From Maribacter aquimaris (lineage in GTDB: Bacteria > Bacteroidota > Bacteroidia > Flavobacteriales > Flavobacteriaceae), in NCBI RefSeq assembly GCF_014596745.1, contig NZ_JABTCF010000016.1, positions 1-64,000 of the forward strand: DNA of 64,000 nucleotides, given 5' to 3'. The position numbers and the translations under genes were made by a program. The stretch's first letter is position 1. Every line of letters starts with the position of its first letter. Below are positions 36,693 through 46,372 of this stretch, piece by piece. The notes below the pieces were generated by a model, which was not told the DNA's origin, searched no databases, and was given only the letters and a program-made list of their open reading frames with translations.

Positions 36693-37538
36693 ATGAAATC
36701 AGAAGTAATTATAGGTGTTGATATAGGTGGTACATCGATTGGAGCCGGTTGTATTGTCAATAAAAAAATAGAAAAGACCTACTCGTTGCCAACAGGTGCA
36801 GAGAGATCGGCCGAGGAAATACTTGAAACACTATATGAGGTTATTGAAAAGGTGATGCTGCCCCATACAAAGGCCATTGGTGTTGGTGTCCCTGGATTAA
36901 TTAATGCCAATAAGGGAGAGATTGTCAAAATTTCCAACATCCCTGCATGGAATGGTCTGCGCCTCATTGAAAAACTAACTACCCGTTTCAATATACCAGT
37001 GTATATGGAAAACGATGCCAATTGTTTTGCCTTAGGGGAAAAACATTTTGGCAAGGGACAAAATTATAAAAACATGTTGGCCATTGCATTAGGAACTGGT
37101 GTTGGTGGCGGTATTATTATCAATGATAAATTACACTCGGGCCTATTTGGAGGTGCTGGTGAAGTAGGTCATATGCCCTATAAAGATGATATTTTCGAAG
37201 CCTATTGCGGCAGTGGTTTCTTTAATAAAATGAACAATACTAGTGGTAAAGAATTATTTGACAAAGCGATGGATGGAGACAAGAATGCTTTGGGGCTTTT
37301 CAATGAATTTGGACATCATGTTGGCAAACTTATTACGACCATTATATATATCCTTGCTCCCGATGCCATTATTCTTGGAGGTTCTATCAGTAAATCATTT
37401 CCTCTTTTTAAAGAAGGGATTCAAGAAGAAATCGCCGATTTCCCCTTTGAGGTTATGAGGGATGTCGTTGCCGTTGAACAATCGGAACTTGAGGATATCG
37501 CCATACTGGGCGCTGCCGGATTGTATTATAATGCCTAA
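36693..37538 (+). CDS. ROK family sugar kinase
   Basis: 281 aa. ATP motif VDIGGTSIGAG at the N-terminus, catalytic Asp in ENDANCFALGE, second phosphate motif GTGVGGGIIIND, and sugar-binding GGAGEVGHMPY. The zinc-binding CxCGxxGC cluster of typical ROK kinases is reduced to AYCGSGFF with a single Cys, so this protein probably lacks the structural zinc. Cytoplasmic; first gene of a four-gene operon with an MFS porter and a NahK-like kinase. Probable substrate is glucose, mannose or an N-acetylhexosamine; the sequence does not decide. Confidence 0.92.
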   Translation: MKSEVIIGVDIGGTSIGAGCIVNKKIEKTYSLPTGAERSAEEILETLYEVIEKVMLPHTKAIGVGVPGLINANKGEIVKISNIPAWNGLRLIEKLTTRFNIPVYMENDANCFALGEKHFGKGQNYKNMLAIALGTGVGGGIIINDKLHSGLFGGAGEVGHMPYKDDIFEAYCGSGFFNKMNNTSGKELFDKAMDGDKNALGLFNEFGHHVGKLITTIIYILAPDAIILGGSISKSFPLFKEGIQEEIADFPFEVMRDVVAVEQSELEDIAILGAAGLYYNA

Positions 37539-37565
37539 CTATTTTTAAATAATAAAACTCTTAAT

Positions 37566-38804
37566 ATGACCAACTTAAAAAAATCAGGCTACATTGTCCC
37601 TTTAGCAATTGTTAGTGTTCTCTTTTTTGTTATTGGATTTGGTGTAGGGATCAGTGGTTTCCTTACCCCGTTTCTTCAAGATGCTTTCGACTTATCAACA
37701 TCCGAATCCTATTTGGTTACTGCTGCCATATTTTCCGCTTTTGTGATATTTGGTGCACCAGCCGGATGGATTATTAAAAAAGTAGGCTATAAATACGGAA
37801 TGGTCATCGCTTTTTTTGTTATGGCTATCGGAATGGTACTGTTCGTTCCATCATCAAACATGCTTAGTTTTCCATTGTTTCTAATCGCACTTTTTATAGG
37901 TGGTATTGGAAACACGATCTTACAGGCATCCGTTAACCCATACGTCACCATTATTGGTCCAAAAGAAAGTGCCGCAATGCGAATGAGTCTTATGGGGATC
38001 TTTAATAAATCGGCATGGTGGTTATCATCATTATTTCTTGGCCTGTTCATGGATTTGAACAATGTTAAACTCGATGATGTAATTGTTCCGTTCTATATTG
38101 TAACAGGTATTCTTGTCGCATTGGGTGTATTTATGATTTTTGCACCACTACCGGAAGTGAAGGCCGAAGGCGAAGACGAATCTGACGAGGCGGCTACAAC
38201 GGGTTATGCTGCGGGTAAAACAAGTATCTTTCAATTTCCACATTTACTTCTAGGAGTACTTGCCCTGTTTATTTACGTTGGTGTAGAAACCTTGCCCATG
38301 GTATCGATTATTGGTTTTGCCAAATCCATATTTGGAGATACTGCCCAGAATTTGGATAGTTTTGCTATATACGTTCCATTGGGGCTTGTCGTTGGATATA
38401 TCTTTGGCGTACTAATGATTCCTAAGTTTATATCACAAACTGCGGCGTTAAGGTTGTTTTCGTGGATAGGAATTATATCCGTGTTATTGATGATTTTCCT
38501 TCCTGGCGAATATGGTATTTATTGCATGGCACTCGTTGGTTTTTCCAACTCCCTTATGTGGCCCGCCATCTGGCCCCTTGCCATTGCCGATTTGGGTAAA
38601 TTTACGAAGACCGGTTCGTCCATGTTGGTCATGGGTATCGTAGGGGGAGCTGTGATTCCTTTAATTTTCGGTTTTTTGATTGATGCGGTCAAAACTACCG
38701 AGGTTGCTACGGTTGCAAATTATCAGACCGCTTACTGGTTATTTATCCCGGCCTACCTGTATATTCTCTATTTTGCCGTTAAAGGAAGTAAAATCAGAAA
38801 GTAG
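37566..38804 (+). CDS. MFS sugar transporter (FucP/NagP-like)
   Basis: 412 aa, 12 predicted TM segments, split by a hydrophilic acidic loop near residue 200 (EVKAEGEDESDEAATTGYA). Features fit the FucP/GluP branch of sugar:H+ symporters: SGFLTPFLQDAFDLSTSESYLVT, an NPYVTIIGPKESAAMRMSLMGIFN segment, and FSNSLMWPAIWPLAIADLGKFT in the second half. Inner membrane. Follows the ROK gene by 27 bp and precedes the hexosamine-kinase-like gene by 20 bp, so it likely brings in the sugar those kinases phosphorylate. Confidence 0.92.
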   Translation: MTNLKKSGYIVPLAIVSVLFFVIGFGVGISGFLTPFLQDAFDLSTSESYLVTAAIFSAFVIFGAPAGWIIKKVGYKYGMVIAFFVMAIGMVLFVPSSNMLSFPLFLIALFIGGIGNTILQASVNPYVTIIGPKESAAMRMSLMGIFNKSAWWLSSLFLGLFMDLNNVKLDDVIVPFYIVTGILVALGVFMIFAPLPEVKAEGEDESDEAATTGYAAGKTSIFQFPHLLLGVLALFIYVGVETLPMVSIIGFAKSIFGDTAQNLDSFAIYVPLGLVVGYIFGVLMIPKFISQTAALRLFSWIGIISVLLMIFLPGEYGIYCMALVGFSNSLMWPAIWPLAIADLGKFTKTGSSMLVMGIVGGAVIPLIFGFLIDAVKTTEVATVANYQTAYWLFIPAYLYILYFAVKGSKIRK

Positions 38805-38824
38805 TTATTCTAAAATTTAAAGAT

Positions 38825-39913
38825 ATGTTATCGGAATTAAACAATATCGCTAAACAATTTCAAGTTGAAGGCGAAATAGAATCCATCAAACCCCTTGGTG
38901 AAGGTTTTATCAATGACACCTATATTTTAAAAACCATCGGTGAAGATTCGCCTAACTATTTGTTTCAGCGAAAAAACAAGACAATTTTCAAGGATGTACC
39001 TTCCATGATGGATAACATCCAGAACATAACAACCCATCTAAAAGCGAAAATCGTTGCCGATGGCGGCGATCCTTTGCGCGAGACAATGACCCTGACCAAA
39101 ACCCACGATGGTAGGCTTTATCAACTTGATGAAGAGGGCGAATTCTGGACGATGTGCCTTTTCATTGACGATAGCGTATCCTACGAATCGGCAGATACCC
39201 CAGAACTGGCCTACTCGGGTGGTAAGGGCATAGGAAAATTTCAGCGCATGACTTCTGATTACGAAGGACAGCTTGTAGATATCCTACCCGGTTTTCACAA
39301 CATCCGCTTTCGCTTTGAACAATGGGATGAGGTATTGGCAAAAGATCCTGTTGGACGTAAAAGCATGGTAAAGGAAGAAATCTCATGGATAGAAGACCGT
39401 CGTGAAGAAATGTTGCGATTTTGGACTTTGGTTGAAGATGGTACCATTCCTACACGTGTAACACATAACGATACCAAGATAAACAATATCTTGTTCGATA
39501 AGAAGGGGGACGTTTTGTGCATGATCGACCTCGATACGGTACTGAGTAGCACTGCCTTGAATGACTTTGGCGACGCTATGCGGTCATACACCAATACCGG
39601 GCTTGAAGATGATACGGAATTGGATAACGTGTCTATGGATTTGGAAATTTTCACGGCATACACCAAAGGATACCTCGAAGAGGCAAAATCGTTTTTAGTA
39701 CAGTCTGAAATGGATTATCTGGCGTTTTCGGCCAAATACATAACCTATGAACAGGTGCTTCGTTTTTTAATGGATTATATTGCTGGTGACACCTATTATA
39801 AAATCAAAAACCCAGAGCACAACCTGGTACGTACGCATGCTCAAAACAAATTGTTACAAAGTATGGAGGCCCAATTTACGGCCATGCAGGATGCTGTTAA
39901 GTCTTACTTGTAA
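38825..39913 (+). CDS. N-acetylhexosamine 1-kinase-like phosphotransferase
   Basis: 362 aa, the length of bifidobacterial NahK (~359). An APH-type kinase: N-lobe LGEGFINDTYIL and LFQRKNKTIF, catalytic loop RVTHNDTKINNILFD (H214, D216), and metal motif CMIDLDTVLSSTALNDFGDAMR. NahK phosphorylates GlcNAc and GalNAc at C1 in the lacto-/galacto-N-biose pathway. With a ROK kinase and an MFS porter in the same operon this suggests uptake of an N-acetylhexosamine or its disaccharide; a lacto-N-biose phosphorylase is not present in the window. Confidence 0.85.
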   Translation: MLSELNNIAKQFQVEGEIESIKPLGEGFINDTYILKTIGEDSPNYLFQRKNKTIFKDVPSMMDNIQNITTHLKAKIVADGGDPLRETMTLTKTHDGRLYQLDEEGEFWTMCLFIDDSVSYESADTPELAYSGGKGIGKFQRMTSDYEGQLVDILPGFHNIRFRFEQWDEVLAKDPVGRKSMVKEEISWIEDRREEMLRFWTLVEDGTIPTRVTHNDTKINNILFDKKGDVLCMIDLDTVLSSTALNDFGDAMRSYTNTGLEDDTELDNVSMDLEIFTAYTKGYLEEAKSFLVQSEMDYLAFSAKYITYEQVLRFLMDYIAGDTYYKIKNPEHNLVRTHAQNKLLQSMEAQFTAMQDAVKSYL

Positions 39914-39918
39914 AAGTT

Positions 39919-40563
39919 ATGGAAGCTGCTAAATCATTGGTGATTCCGTTTATTCCTGATCTTGATGAGATTCCCTTGGAGCAGCTTAATGAGACACTTG
40001 CTTCCTCTGGGTTCTCGAGTAAAATAGATCAAATTAACTGGGAAGCATATCGTTATAAGCCTTCGGTGGATTTTTACCTAGCGCACAACAATCAGCATCT
40101 TTTCATACTTTACAAGGTGATTGAAGAAAATATTCACGCCAAGCATGTAAACGATAATGATGCCGTTTGGGAAGATAGTTGTGTGGAGGCATTTTTTTCA
40201 AAAAATAGTAATGAAGGGTATTTCAATTTTGAAGTTAGCTGCATTGGTACTGTCCTTGTCGGTTTTGGTATGGGAAGGGACAATAGGATCCATTTGGAGG
40301 ATGATCGGATGAAAACAATCAAAAGAGCATCTTCTCTTGGAAAGGAGATTATTGGAAAGGATAATGTGAATGGTAGTTGGTGGTTACAACTTGCAATCCC
40401 CTTGGAAATACTAGGTGTTAAGAAAGGACAGACGATTCGTGCTAATTTTTACAAGTGTGGAGATGAATGCAAAGTACCGCATTTTTTAAGTTGGCAGCCA
40501 ATTTTAACGCCACAGCCCGATTTCCATCAACCTGATTTTTTTGCCGATTTAATACTGGAATGA
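39919..40563 (+). CDS. CBM9-like carbohydrate-binding protein, cytoplasmic
   Basis: 214 aa. The central part matches the CBM9-like fold (DSCVEAFFSKNSNEGYFNFE, GSWWLQLAIPLEILGVKKGQ, RANFYKCGDECKVPHFLSWQPI). CBM9-like domains normally sit on secreted enzymes; here the N-terminus MEAAKSLVIPFIP has no signal peptide and no catalytic domain is attached. It starts 5 bp after the NahK-like stop, so it belongs to the operon. It may bind the imported sugar or act as an enzyme-associated subunit. Function inferred only from fold. Confidence 0.8.
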   Translation: MEAAKSLVIPFIPDLDEIPLEQLNETLASSGFSSKIDQINWEAYRYKPSVDFYLAHNNQHLFILYKVIEENIHAKHVNDNDAVWEDSCVEAFFSKNSNEGYFNFEVSCIGTVLVGFGMGRDNRIHLEDDRMKTIKRASSLGKEIIGKDNVNGSWWLQLAIPLEILGVKKGQTIRANFYKCGDECKVPHFLSWQPILTPQPDFHQPDFFADLILE

Positions 40564-40737
40564 TACCGATTAAATCTAAGTTATCTGCAGGCTACGATGA
40601 ATACTACGTTTAAACCACATGGTTTTGGTTGTCAATATGGAATATCATAAAATAACGATTGTAACGCATACCAAGGCATAAGGAAATTCCGTTATCACTA
40701 TCCGTGTGATTATACCAAACCAACCCTTTTTCGGATT

Positions 40738-43700
40738 ATGAGATTATTGTCTTTACTTGCCCTTGTCCTTTTGACAACCACATCAAGTTTATTTTCCCAG
40801 GACACCACTTATGAAAAACATTGGGAACATTTGTTCAGGAATGAACGAAAGGAGGCTTTGTCGATCTTGCGAAAATCAAAGGACGACGATATTGCCTATT
40901 TTTTATCGCAGGAGATCATAAAGGCAGAAAACGGAAATTTCACCAATCCTGGTGATTTTATCCAGCAATTGATGGAGTATAAGGATTTTGAGTATTACCT
41001 CTATGCGCTATGGACCCAAAATTTCTTTTTCGACGGCTATATTGAAAGCGGTTTCAATAATAAGAATAGTAAGAATATCACGGATATCGATTTGGGCCGC
41101 ATCAAGAATCCTACGGTTTTAGAAGCCATGAAATACCTGAAATCCATAGTTGCAAGACATAATAACGACTGGGAAGGCTATTACCAATTGAATTCGGAAA
41201 TGGCATCCATTAAGAAATGGCAGTATTGCGGTACCTTCGAGAACCTGAACGGTAGTGGATTGGATATTGCCTATGAACCTGAGGAAAAAGCCTATTCCGA
41301 AGTAGATTTCAATGCCAATAGCAATGGTTTTGTCAATTGGTACAACAATGGTGCGTTAGCAAGGGAAGCCTATCAATTTTACTCCAATCATACCGAATAT
41401 GGGGCAGGTGTCAACTATGCGCAGACCTTTATCACCAACCCTATTGAGCAGAGGGTGGTTTTGCGCTTGGGCAGTTCGGCCTTGGCAAAGGTTTGGGTCA
41501 ATGATGTCGTGGTTTTGGAAAACACCAATGACGGCATCACCGACCTCGATGCCTATAATGTTGCATTTACATTGCCTAAAGGAGTAAATCGGATATTGGT
41601 CAAGAATGCCGACCAAGGTGGGGTAGGATATTTTATCGCCCGATTGACCGATGTTGACGGAAATGCACTCAACAATCTAGAAGTAGACCCAACGTACCGT
41701 GCCTATAACAAAAGCAACCTGGCCAGCTTGCAACCTGAAGGTGTTGATAATTCGGTGGAAGCCTATTTTAAGGTAAAAGTTGCCGAAAACCCCAATAACT
41801 TCTTTTATACCTATTGTTTGGTAAGTACGTATTTGAGGAATTCAAAATACACCGAGGCCAAAAAAATCATTCTACCATTGATCAAAGCCCATAACAACAG
41901 CTCCTTTTTAAGGCGCTTGTTGATTTTGAGCTATAATCTGGAAAAGGATTATACCTCCTCCCAAGAACTTCAAAAGAACATTGAAAAAGACGATGGGAAA
42001 TATTACCTGTCGTATGTATATCGCTTTCAGGAGTCTGGAGAGCTTTTTAAGTTGCCCATCAAGGAATTCGAAAAGTTTACCGATGAGTTTAAGGCGGCAA
42101 CCGATTTGCCGATATTAAAGCATTCGGCAGACTTGATGCTGAGTATCCGAAAAGAGGATAAGGGTGCTATCAAGGAAAAATTGAAATACATAACCACCAA
42201 TTTCAAGGATCAGACAAAATTGATCAAGTTGTACATCTCATTGTATTCCGATTATTTGAACGAGGATGAAAATGCGATTGAGGTATTGGAATCGATCAAT
42301 GACCTTTATTTCGATTATCCGGTCCTTAAAAAATTGGCTGGTTTCTATGACAAACAAAACAAAAAAGAACAGGTAATACAACTTTTCAAAGAACAGTACA
42401 ACGATGTTAATAGTAGCAATTCCTACCTGAAGGATTATATTGAGTATCTGCATGAATACAAGAAATATGAAGAATCGCTGCCCTTTATCAAAAAGGTATT
42501 GGACAATTATCCCTATTCCTTTATTGGGATGGAGTACATGGGAAATGCACTGGAGCAGTTGGGCAGGAAGAAAGAGGCCTTGGTGTATTACAAAAGGTCG
42601 TTGAAACACAATGGGGGCAATAGGGCACTCAGAAAGAAAATTGAAGACCTATCCGGAACCAAGGATTACTTCGAGGACATGGCAACTGGGGAGATTTATG
42701 ATTTTATCGCCAAGAACCGGAATAAGGAAACCAAGAATAATTATGGGTACAATTATTTGCTCGATGAAACCTTGGTGCAATTATATGCGGAGGGTGGCTA
42801 CAGAAATAAAAACAGTTATGTGGTCGAGATTACTTCGGAGAGTGGTATAGAATCAATGAAAGAACTTGATTTAGGACTTCGGGGCAATTATCGAATTACC
42901 AAGTCTGAAATTGTCAAACCCAACAAGACTGTGGTGCCTGCATCAAAAAATGGATCCAATCTGGTATTCGGTAAATTGGAGGTTGGGGATGTTATTTATA
43001 TCGATTATGAAAGTAGCTCGAGTTCAAGTGGGAGGTTTTATAAGGATTATGTAGATTATTTTCAAATGGATTCGTATCACCCCATTCTAAAGAATTCACT
43101 TAAGATCTTAGTGCCAAAGGAAAAACCGTTCAAATTTCGGATGGTGAATGGGGAAGTGCCCCACCAGGAAAGGAAAATGGACGATTACATTTGCCATATT
43201 TGGCAAATAGACGATTTAAAACCTCTGGAACAACAAGAGGATTATATGCCCAGCATGGCTGATATCGCAAGATATCTGCACATAAGCACCATTGATTCAT
43301 GGGATGATATTGCCGCGTGGTATGCCGATCTTGTCCGCCCCCAAATGCAGATAAATTCTGATGTGGAAGAGGCCTTTAAGGAAATATTTCCCGAATCGGT
43401 CGATATGTATTTTGACAACGAAAAAGCGGAGCGGATCTATTACTACTTAATGGAGAACCTAAGTTATAGTTATGTAAGTTTTAGGCAAAGTGGTTATGTG
43501 CCACAGCGACCTGCAAAAACCATTAAATCCAAGTTGGGTGACTGCAAGGATTTTTCAACCCTGTACGTGACCTTGGCACAAATGGCGGGATTAAAATCCC
43601 ATTTGGTTTTGGTATTGACCTCGGATTATGGTAAGCAAGCAATGCTATTGCCAAGTCAGGATTTCAATCACTGTATCGTAAAGGTTTTTATTGATGGTAA

Positions 43701-44511
43701 GCCACAGTATTTAGAACTTACCGATAATAACCTGCCCTTTAAATCCATACCTACAAGTTTGGAAAATGCCACAGCCTTGGACATTCCCAACAAGGTGGTT
43801 AAAGATGTTCATCAGGGGGTTTATTTACTTAATAACATTGCCCATACCCCTACTGTCATTGAAAGTAATATGGTATATCGGTTAAAGGACAAAGCACACC
43901 AACTGAAAATTGAATCGGTTTTAAAGGGCAGTATCAATTCGAATTACGCAAGTATCCTGAAGGAAGATAATGATGAGGTCATCAAAACAAAGATCACAGA
44001 TGATTTTAAAGGAAGGTTATTAGAGGATTTTAGTTTGGATTCCATTTACGATATCCAGTATGATATAAAATCACCCGTAATCGCCTATACCTCGGATTTG
44101 ACCATTAACGAAACCATTGATGAAATAGGAAGTATGAAGGTCTTTCGAATTCCGGCGGTGAACAATGCGTATAACAGTGGGGTTATTTCAGATGAGAAAA
44201 GGAACTTCCCTATCGAATACATTTTCTATGAAAATGCCGATGTCTACAAATCATCCTATAAAATCCTACTGGGTGAAAATGAGAAATTTGTTGAGGTGCC
44301 TGAAAGTGTCGATTTTAAATACAGGAAGCACAGCTATAAGATCACTTATGAGCTAATAAAGCCTAATGAATTGCATATCAATATACTGGCAAATACCTCA
44401 AAGGAAAGGATTGAACCCAGCGAGTACGATGCATTCAAGTCTTATGTGAAATCGGTTTTGGATACGAAAGAACAATTGATTGGCTATAAGACGATAAAGC
44501 CACAGCCCTGA
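40738..44511 (+). CDS. TPR/DUF3857/transglutaminase-like exported protein
   Basis: 1257 aa with a signal peptide (LLSLLALVLLTTTSSLFS). Residues to about 320 hold a beta-rich region resembling a PA14-like or jelly-roll domain (RVVLRLGSSALAKVWVNDVV). About 340-640 is helical with TPR-like repeats (YFKVKVAENPNNFFYTYCLV, PYSFIGMEYMGNALEQLGRK). A DUF3857 domain follows near 700-850. The transglutaminase-like core has its Cys in KLGDCKDFST (C936), His in DFNHCIV (H978) and a later Asp (ELTDNN), so the triad is intact. The C-terminal DUF3858-like region ends the protein. Members act on the cell envelope as peptidases or cross-linkers; substrate unknown. Confidence 0.85.
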   Translation: MRLLSLLALVLLTTTSSLFSQDTTYEKHWEHLFRNERKEALSILRKSKDDDIAYFLSQEIIKAENGNFTNPGDFIQQLMEYKDFEYYLYALWTQNFFFDGYIESGFNNKNSKNITDIDLGRIKNPTVLEAMKYLKSIVARHNNDWEGYYQLNSEMASIKKWQYCGTFENLNGSGLDIAYEPEEKAYSEVDFNANSNGFVNWYNNGALAREAYQFYSNHTEYGAGVNYAQTFITNPIEQRVVLRLGSSALAKVWVNDVVVLENTNDGITDLDAYNVAFTLPKGVNRILVKNADQGGVGYFIARLTDVDGNALNNLEVDPTYRAYNKSNLASLQPEGVDNSVEAYFKVKVAENPNNFFYTYCLVSTYLRNSKYTEAKKIILPLIKAHNNSSFLRRLLILSYNLEKDYTSSQELQKNIEKDDGKYYLSYVYRFQESGELFKLPIKEFEKFTDEFKAATDLPILKHSADLMLSIRKEDKGAIKEKLKYITTNFKDQTKLIKLYISLYSDYLNEDENAIEVLESINDLYFDYPVLKKLAGFYDKQNKKEQVIQLFKEQYNDVNSSNSYLKDYIEYLHEYKKYEESLPFIKKVLDNYPYSFIGMEYMGNALEQLGRKKEALVYYKRSLKHNGGNRALRKKIEDLSGTKDYFEDMATGEIYDFIAKNRNKETKNNYGYNYLLDETLVQLYAEGGYRNKNSYVVEITSESGIESMKELDLGLRGNYRITKSEIVKPNKTVVPASKNGSNLVFGKLEVGDVIYIDYESSSSSSGRFYKDYVDYFQMDSYHPILKNSLKILVPKEKPFKFRMVNGEVPHQERKMDDYICHIWQIDDLKPLEQQEDYMPSMADIARYLHISTIDSWDDIAAWYADLVRPQMQINSDVEEAFKEIFPESVDMYFDNEKAERIYYYLMENLSYSYVSFRQSGYVPQRPAKTIKSKLGDCKDFSTLYVTLAQMAGLKSHLVLVLTSDYGKQAMLLPSQDFNHCIVKVFIDGKPQYLELTDNNLPFKSIPTSLENATALDIPNKVVKDVHQGVYLLNNIAHTPTVIESNMVYRLKDKAHQLKIESVLKGSINSNYASILKEDNDEVIKTKITDDFKGRLLEDFSLDSIYDIQYDIKSPVIAYTSDLTINETIDEIGSMKVFRIPAVNNAYNSGVISDEKRNFPIEYIFYENADVYKSSYKILLGENEKFVEVPESVDFKYRKHSYKITYELIKPNELHINILANTSKERIEPSEYDAFKSYVKSVLDTKEQLIGYKTIKPQP

Positions 44512-44604
44512 TTTTGCGAGGACGCATCCAATATCCGAAAGTCTCCCAATACAATAGGGTAAATAACCTAAATAAGTTAACTTTATTTTGTTAAAGCATG
44601 CATT

Positions 44605-45690
44605 ATGAAAAATAGGGTTATCTCAGTCGATATTTTTAGGGGACTGACCATTGTATTGATGATTTTGGTGAATACCCCAGGAACCTGGTCGCACGTTTAT
44701 GCACCGTTATTGCATGCCCATTGGCACGGGTATACGCCGACCGACCTAGTATTCCCTTTTTTCCTGTTTATAGTGGGTACATCCATTGCATTTGCCTATC
44801 AACATAAGATGCCATCCCGGGACACTTACAGGAAAATAATTGTACGTAGTTTGAAATTGGTCGGACTTGGATTGTTCCTAGGGGCATTTACCATTACGTT
44901 TCCATTTATAAAGGATTTTGCCGACATCAGGTTTCCAGGAGTGTTGCAACGGATTGGGGTAGTATTCTTCTTTGCTGCCCTATTGTTCATGAATTTCAAT
45001 TGGAAAAACCTGATAGGTATTTGTGTGGCATTTTTGGTCGGCTATTGGTTATTGATGACTTATGTGCCCGTTGAGGGAATAGCCTCTACCTTTGACCGGG
45101 CCCCGAACAATCTGGCGAATTATTTGGATGTCAAGATATTTGGCACCCACAACTATAAACCCGATTATGATCCCGAGGGACTATTGAGTACCCTGCCCTC
45201 CATTGCAACCTCTTTATTGGGAATTTTTACAGGCCTGATCTTGACTTCTAAGAGGGAGCGTAAAGAAATTGTGCTATTGGGAATGGGAGTGGCTATGTTG
45301 GCCCTAGGGTATCTATGGGATGTGGTTTTTCCAATCAATAAAGCCCTATGGAGCAGTAGTTTTGTGTTGGTGACCGCTGGTTGGGCCAATATGTTCCTGG
45401 CCCTAATCTATTATCTCTCCGATGTGCAGGGTATTGCATTCGGGGGTATTTTCAAAAAAGTGGGGGCCAATGCCATCACCATTTATTTTCTATCGAGCTT
45501 TACCAGTAAGATCATGGGTAGGATACCTGTAGGTGACACGTCCTTGCACGGGTGGCTTTTTCAAAAAGTCTATGTACACGATTTTATGTCTATGGAACTT
45601 TCCTCCCTTTTATACGGACTAACCGTGGTAAGTTTTTATGTGCTACTTGCACATGTCCTCTATAAAAAGAAAATATTCATAAAAGTGTAA
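44605..45690 (+). CDS. HGSNAT/DUF5009-like membrane acyltransferase B
   Basis: 361 aa, multi-TM. Start VISVDIFRGLTIVLMILVNT and the conserved loop LLHAHWHGYTPTDLVFPFFLFIVG place it in the same family as the protein at 33873. Unlike that one, it has the full HAxWxGxTxxDLVFPFF motif of canonical family members, including the putative active His. RFPGVLQRIGVVFF and the ITIYFLSSFTSKIMGRI segment are also typical. Probably transfers an acetyl group across the inner membrane to a periplasmic amino sugar. It follows the transglutaminase gene by 93 bp and converges on ribE. Confidence 0.88.
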   Translation: MKNRVISVDIFRGLTIVLMILVNTPGTWSHVYAPLLHAHWHGYTPTDLVFPFFLFIVGTSIAFAYQHKMPSRDTYRKIIVRSLKLVGLGLFLGAFTITFPFIKDFADIRFPGVLQRIGVVFFFAALLFMNFNWKNLIGICVAFLVGYWLLMTYVPVEGIASTFDRAPNNLANYLDVKIFGTHNYKPDYDPEGLLSTLPSIATSLLGIFTGLILTSKRERKEIVLLGMGVAMLALGYLWDVVFPINKALWSSSFVLVTAGWANMFLALIYYLSDVQGIAFGGIFKKVGANAITIYFLSSFTSKIMGRIPVGDTSLHGWLFQKVYVHDFMSMELSSLLYGLTVVSFYVLLAHVLYKKKIFIKV

Positions 45691-45696
45691 ACCCCG

Positions 45697-46290
45697 TTAT
45701 TGGGAAAGGGGTTGCATCATCCTAGCAACGTATTTTCCGATTACATCAAATTCCAAATTCACGGTACTGCCCACTTTATAGGTGTTGAACCTTGTGTTTT
45801 CGTAGGTATAGGGGATGATGGCCACACTAAAGGTGTTGGCCCGCGAATCAACTACGGTAAGGCTGACGCCATCAATGGTGATCGATCCCTTCTCGATGGT
45901 TACATTATTATAGGTCGTACCATATTCGAAGGTATAGAACCAACTTCCATCTTTTTGGGATACGGCAATGCATTTCCCTGTCTGGTCTACGTGGCCCTGC
46001 ACAATATGCCCATCCAATCTGGAACCGAGGACCATGGCCCTTTCCAAATTCACCTTGTCTCCCACCGTTAATTCCCCAAGATTGGATTTTTGCAAGGTCT
46101 CCTCAATGGCGGTAACGGTATAAACAGAACCCTTAATGTCCACCACGGTTAAACAAACACCATTATGGGCAACACTTTGGTCAATTTTCAATTCGTCGGT
46201 TATGCCCGACTTGATGCTGATATGAAGATTGCCCCCTTCTTTTTCAAGTTGTTGAACTTCTCCCAAAGATTCGATTATTCCCGTAAACAT
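45697..46290 (-). CDS. ribE: Riboflavin synthase alpha subunit
   Basis: 197 aa, normal length. Two lumazine-binding repeats are visible: MFTGIIESLGEVQQL...SVAHNGVCLTVVDI and MVLGSRLDGHIVQGHVDQTG...SITIDGVSLTVVDS. The enzyme dismutates two 6,7-dimethyl-8-ribityllumazines to riboflavin. The stop lies 7 bp from the end of the acyltransferase gene on the other strand. Divergent from pdxA with an 82-bp gap. Confidence 0.96.
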   Translation of the reverse strand: MFTGIIESLGEVQQLEKEGGNLHISIKSGITDELKIDQSVAHNGVCLTVVDIKGSVYTVTAIEETLQKSNLGELTVGDKVNLERAMVLGSRLDGHIVQGHVDQTGKCIAVSQKDGSWFYTFEYGTTYNNVTIEKGSITIDGVSLTVVDSRANTFSVAIIPYTYENTRFNTYKVGSTVNLEFDVIGKYVARMMQPLSQ

Positions 46291-46372
46291 GTGTCGTTTA
46301 AATTAAGTAGTTTTGTGTAATTGAATTAGTGTTATTTTTTAGTAATAACCGCTACACAAAGGTAATTATATA

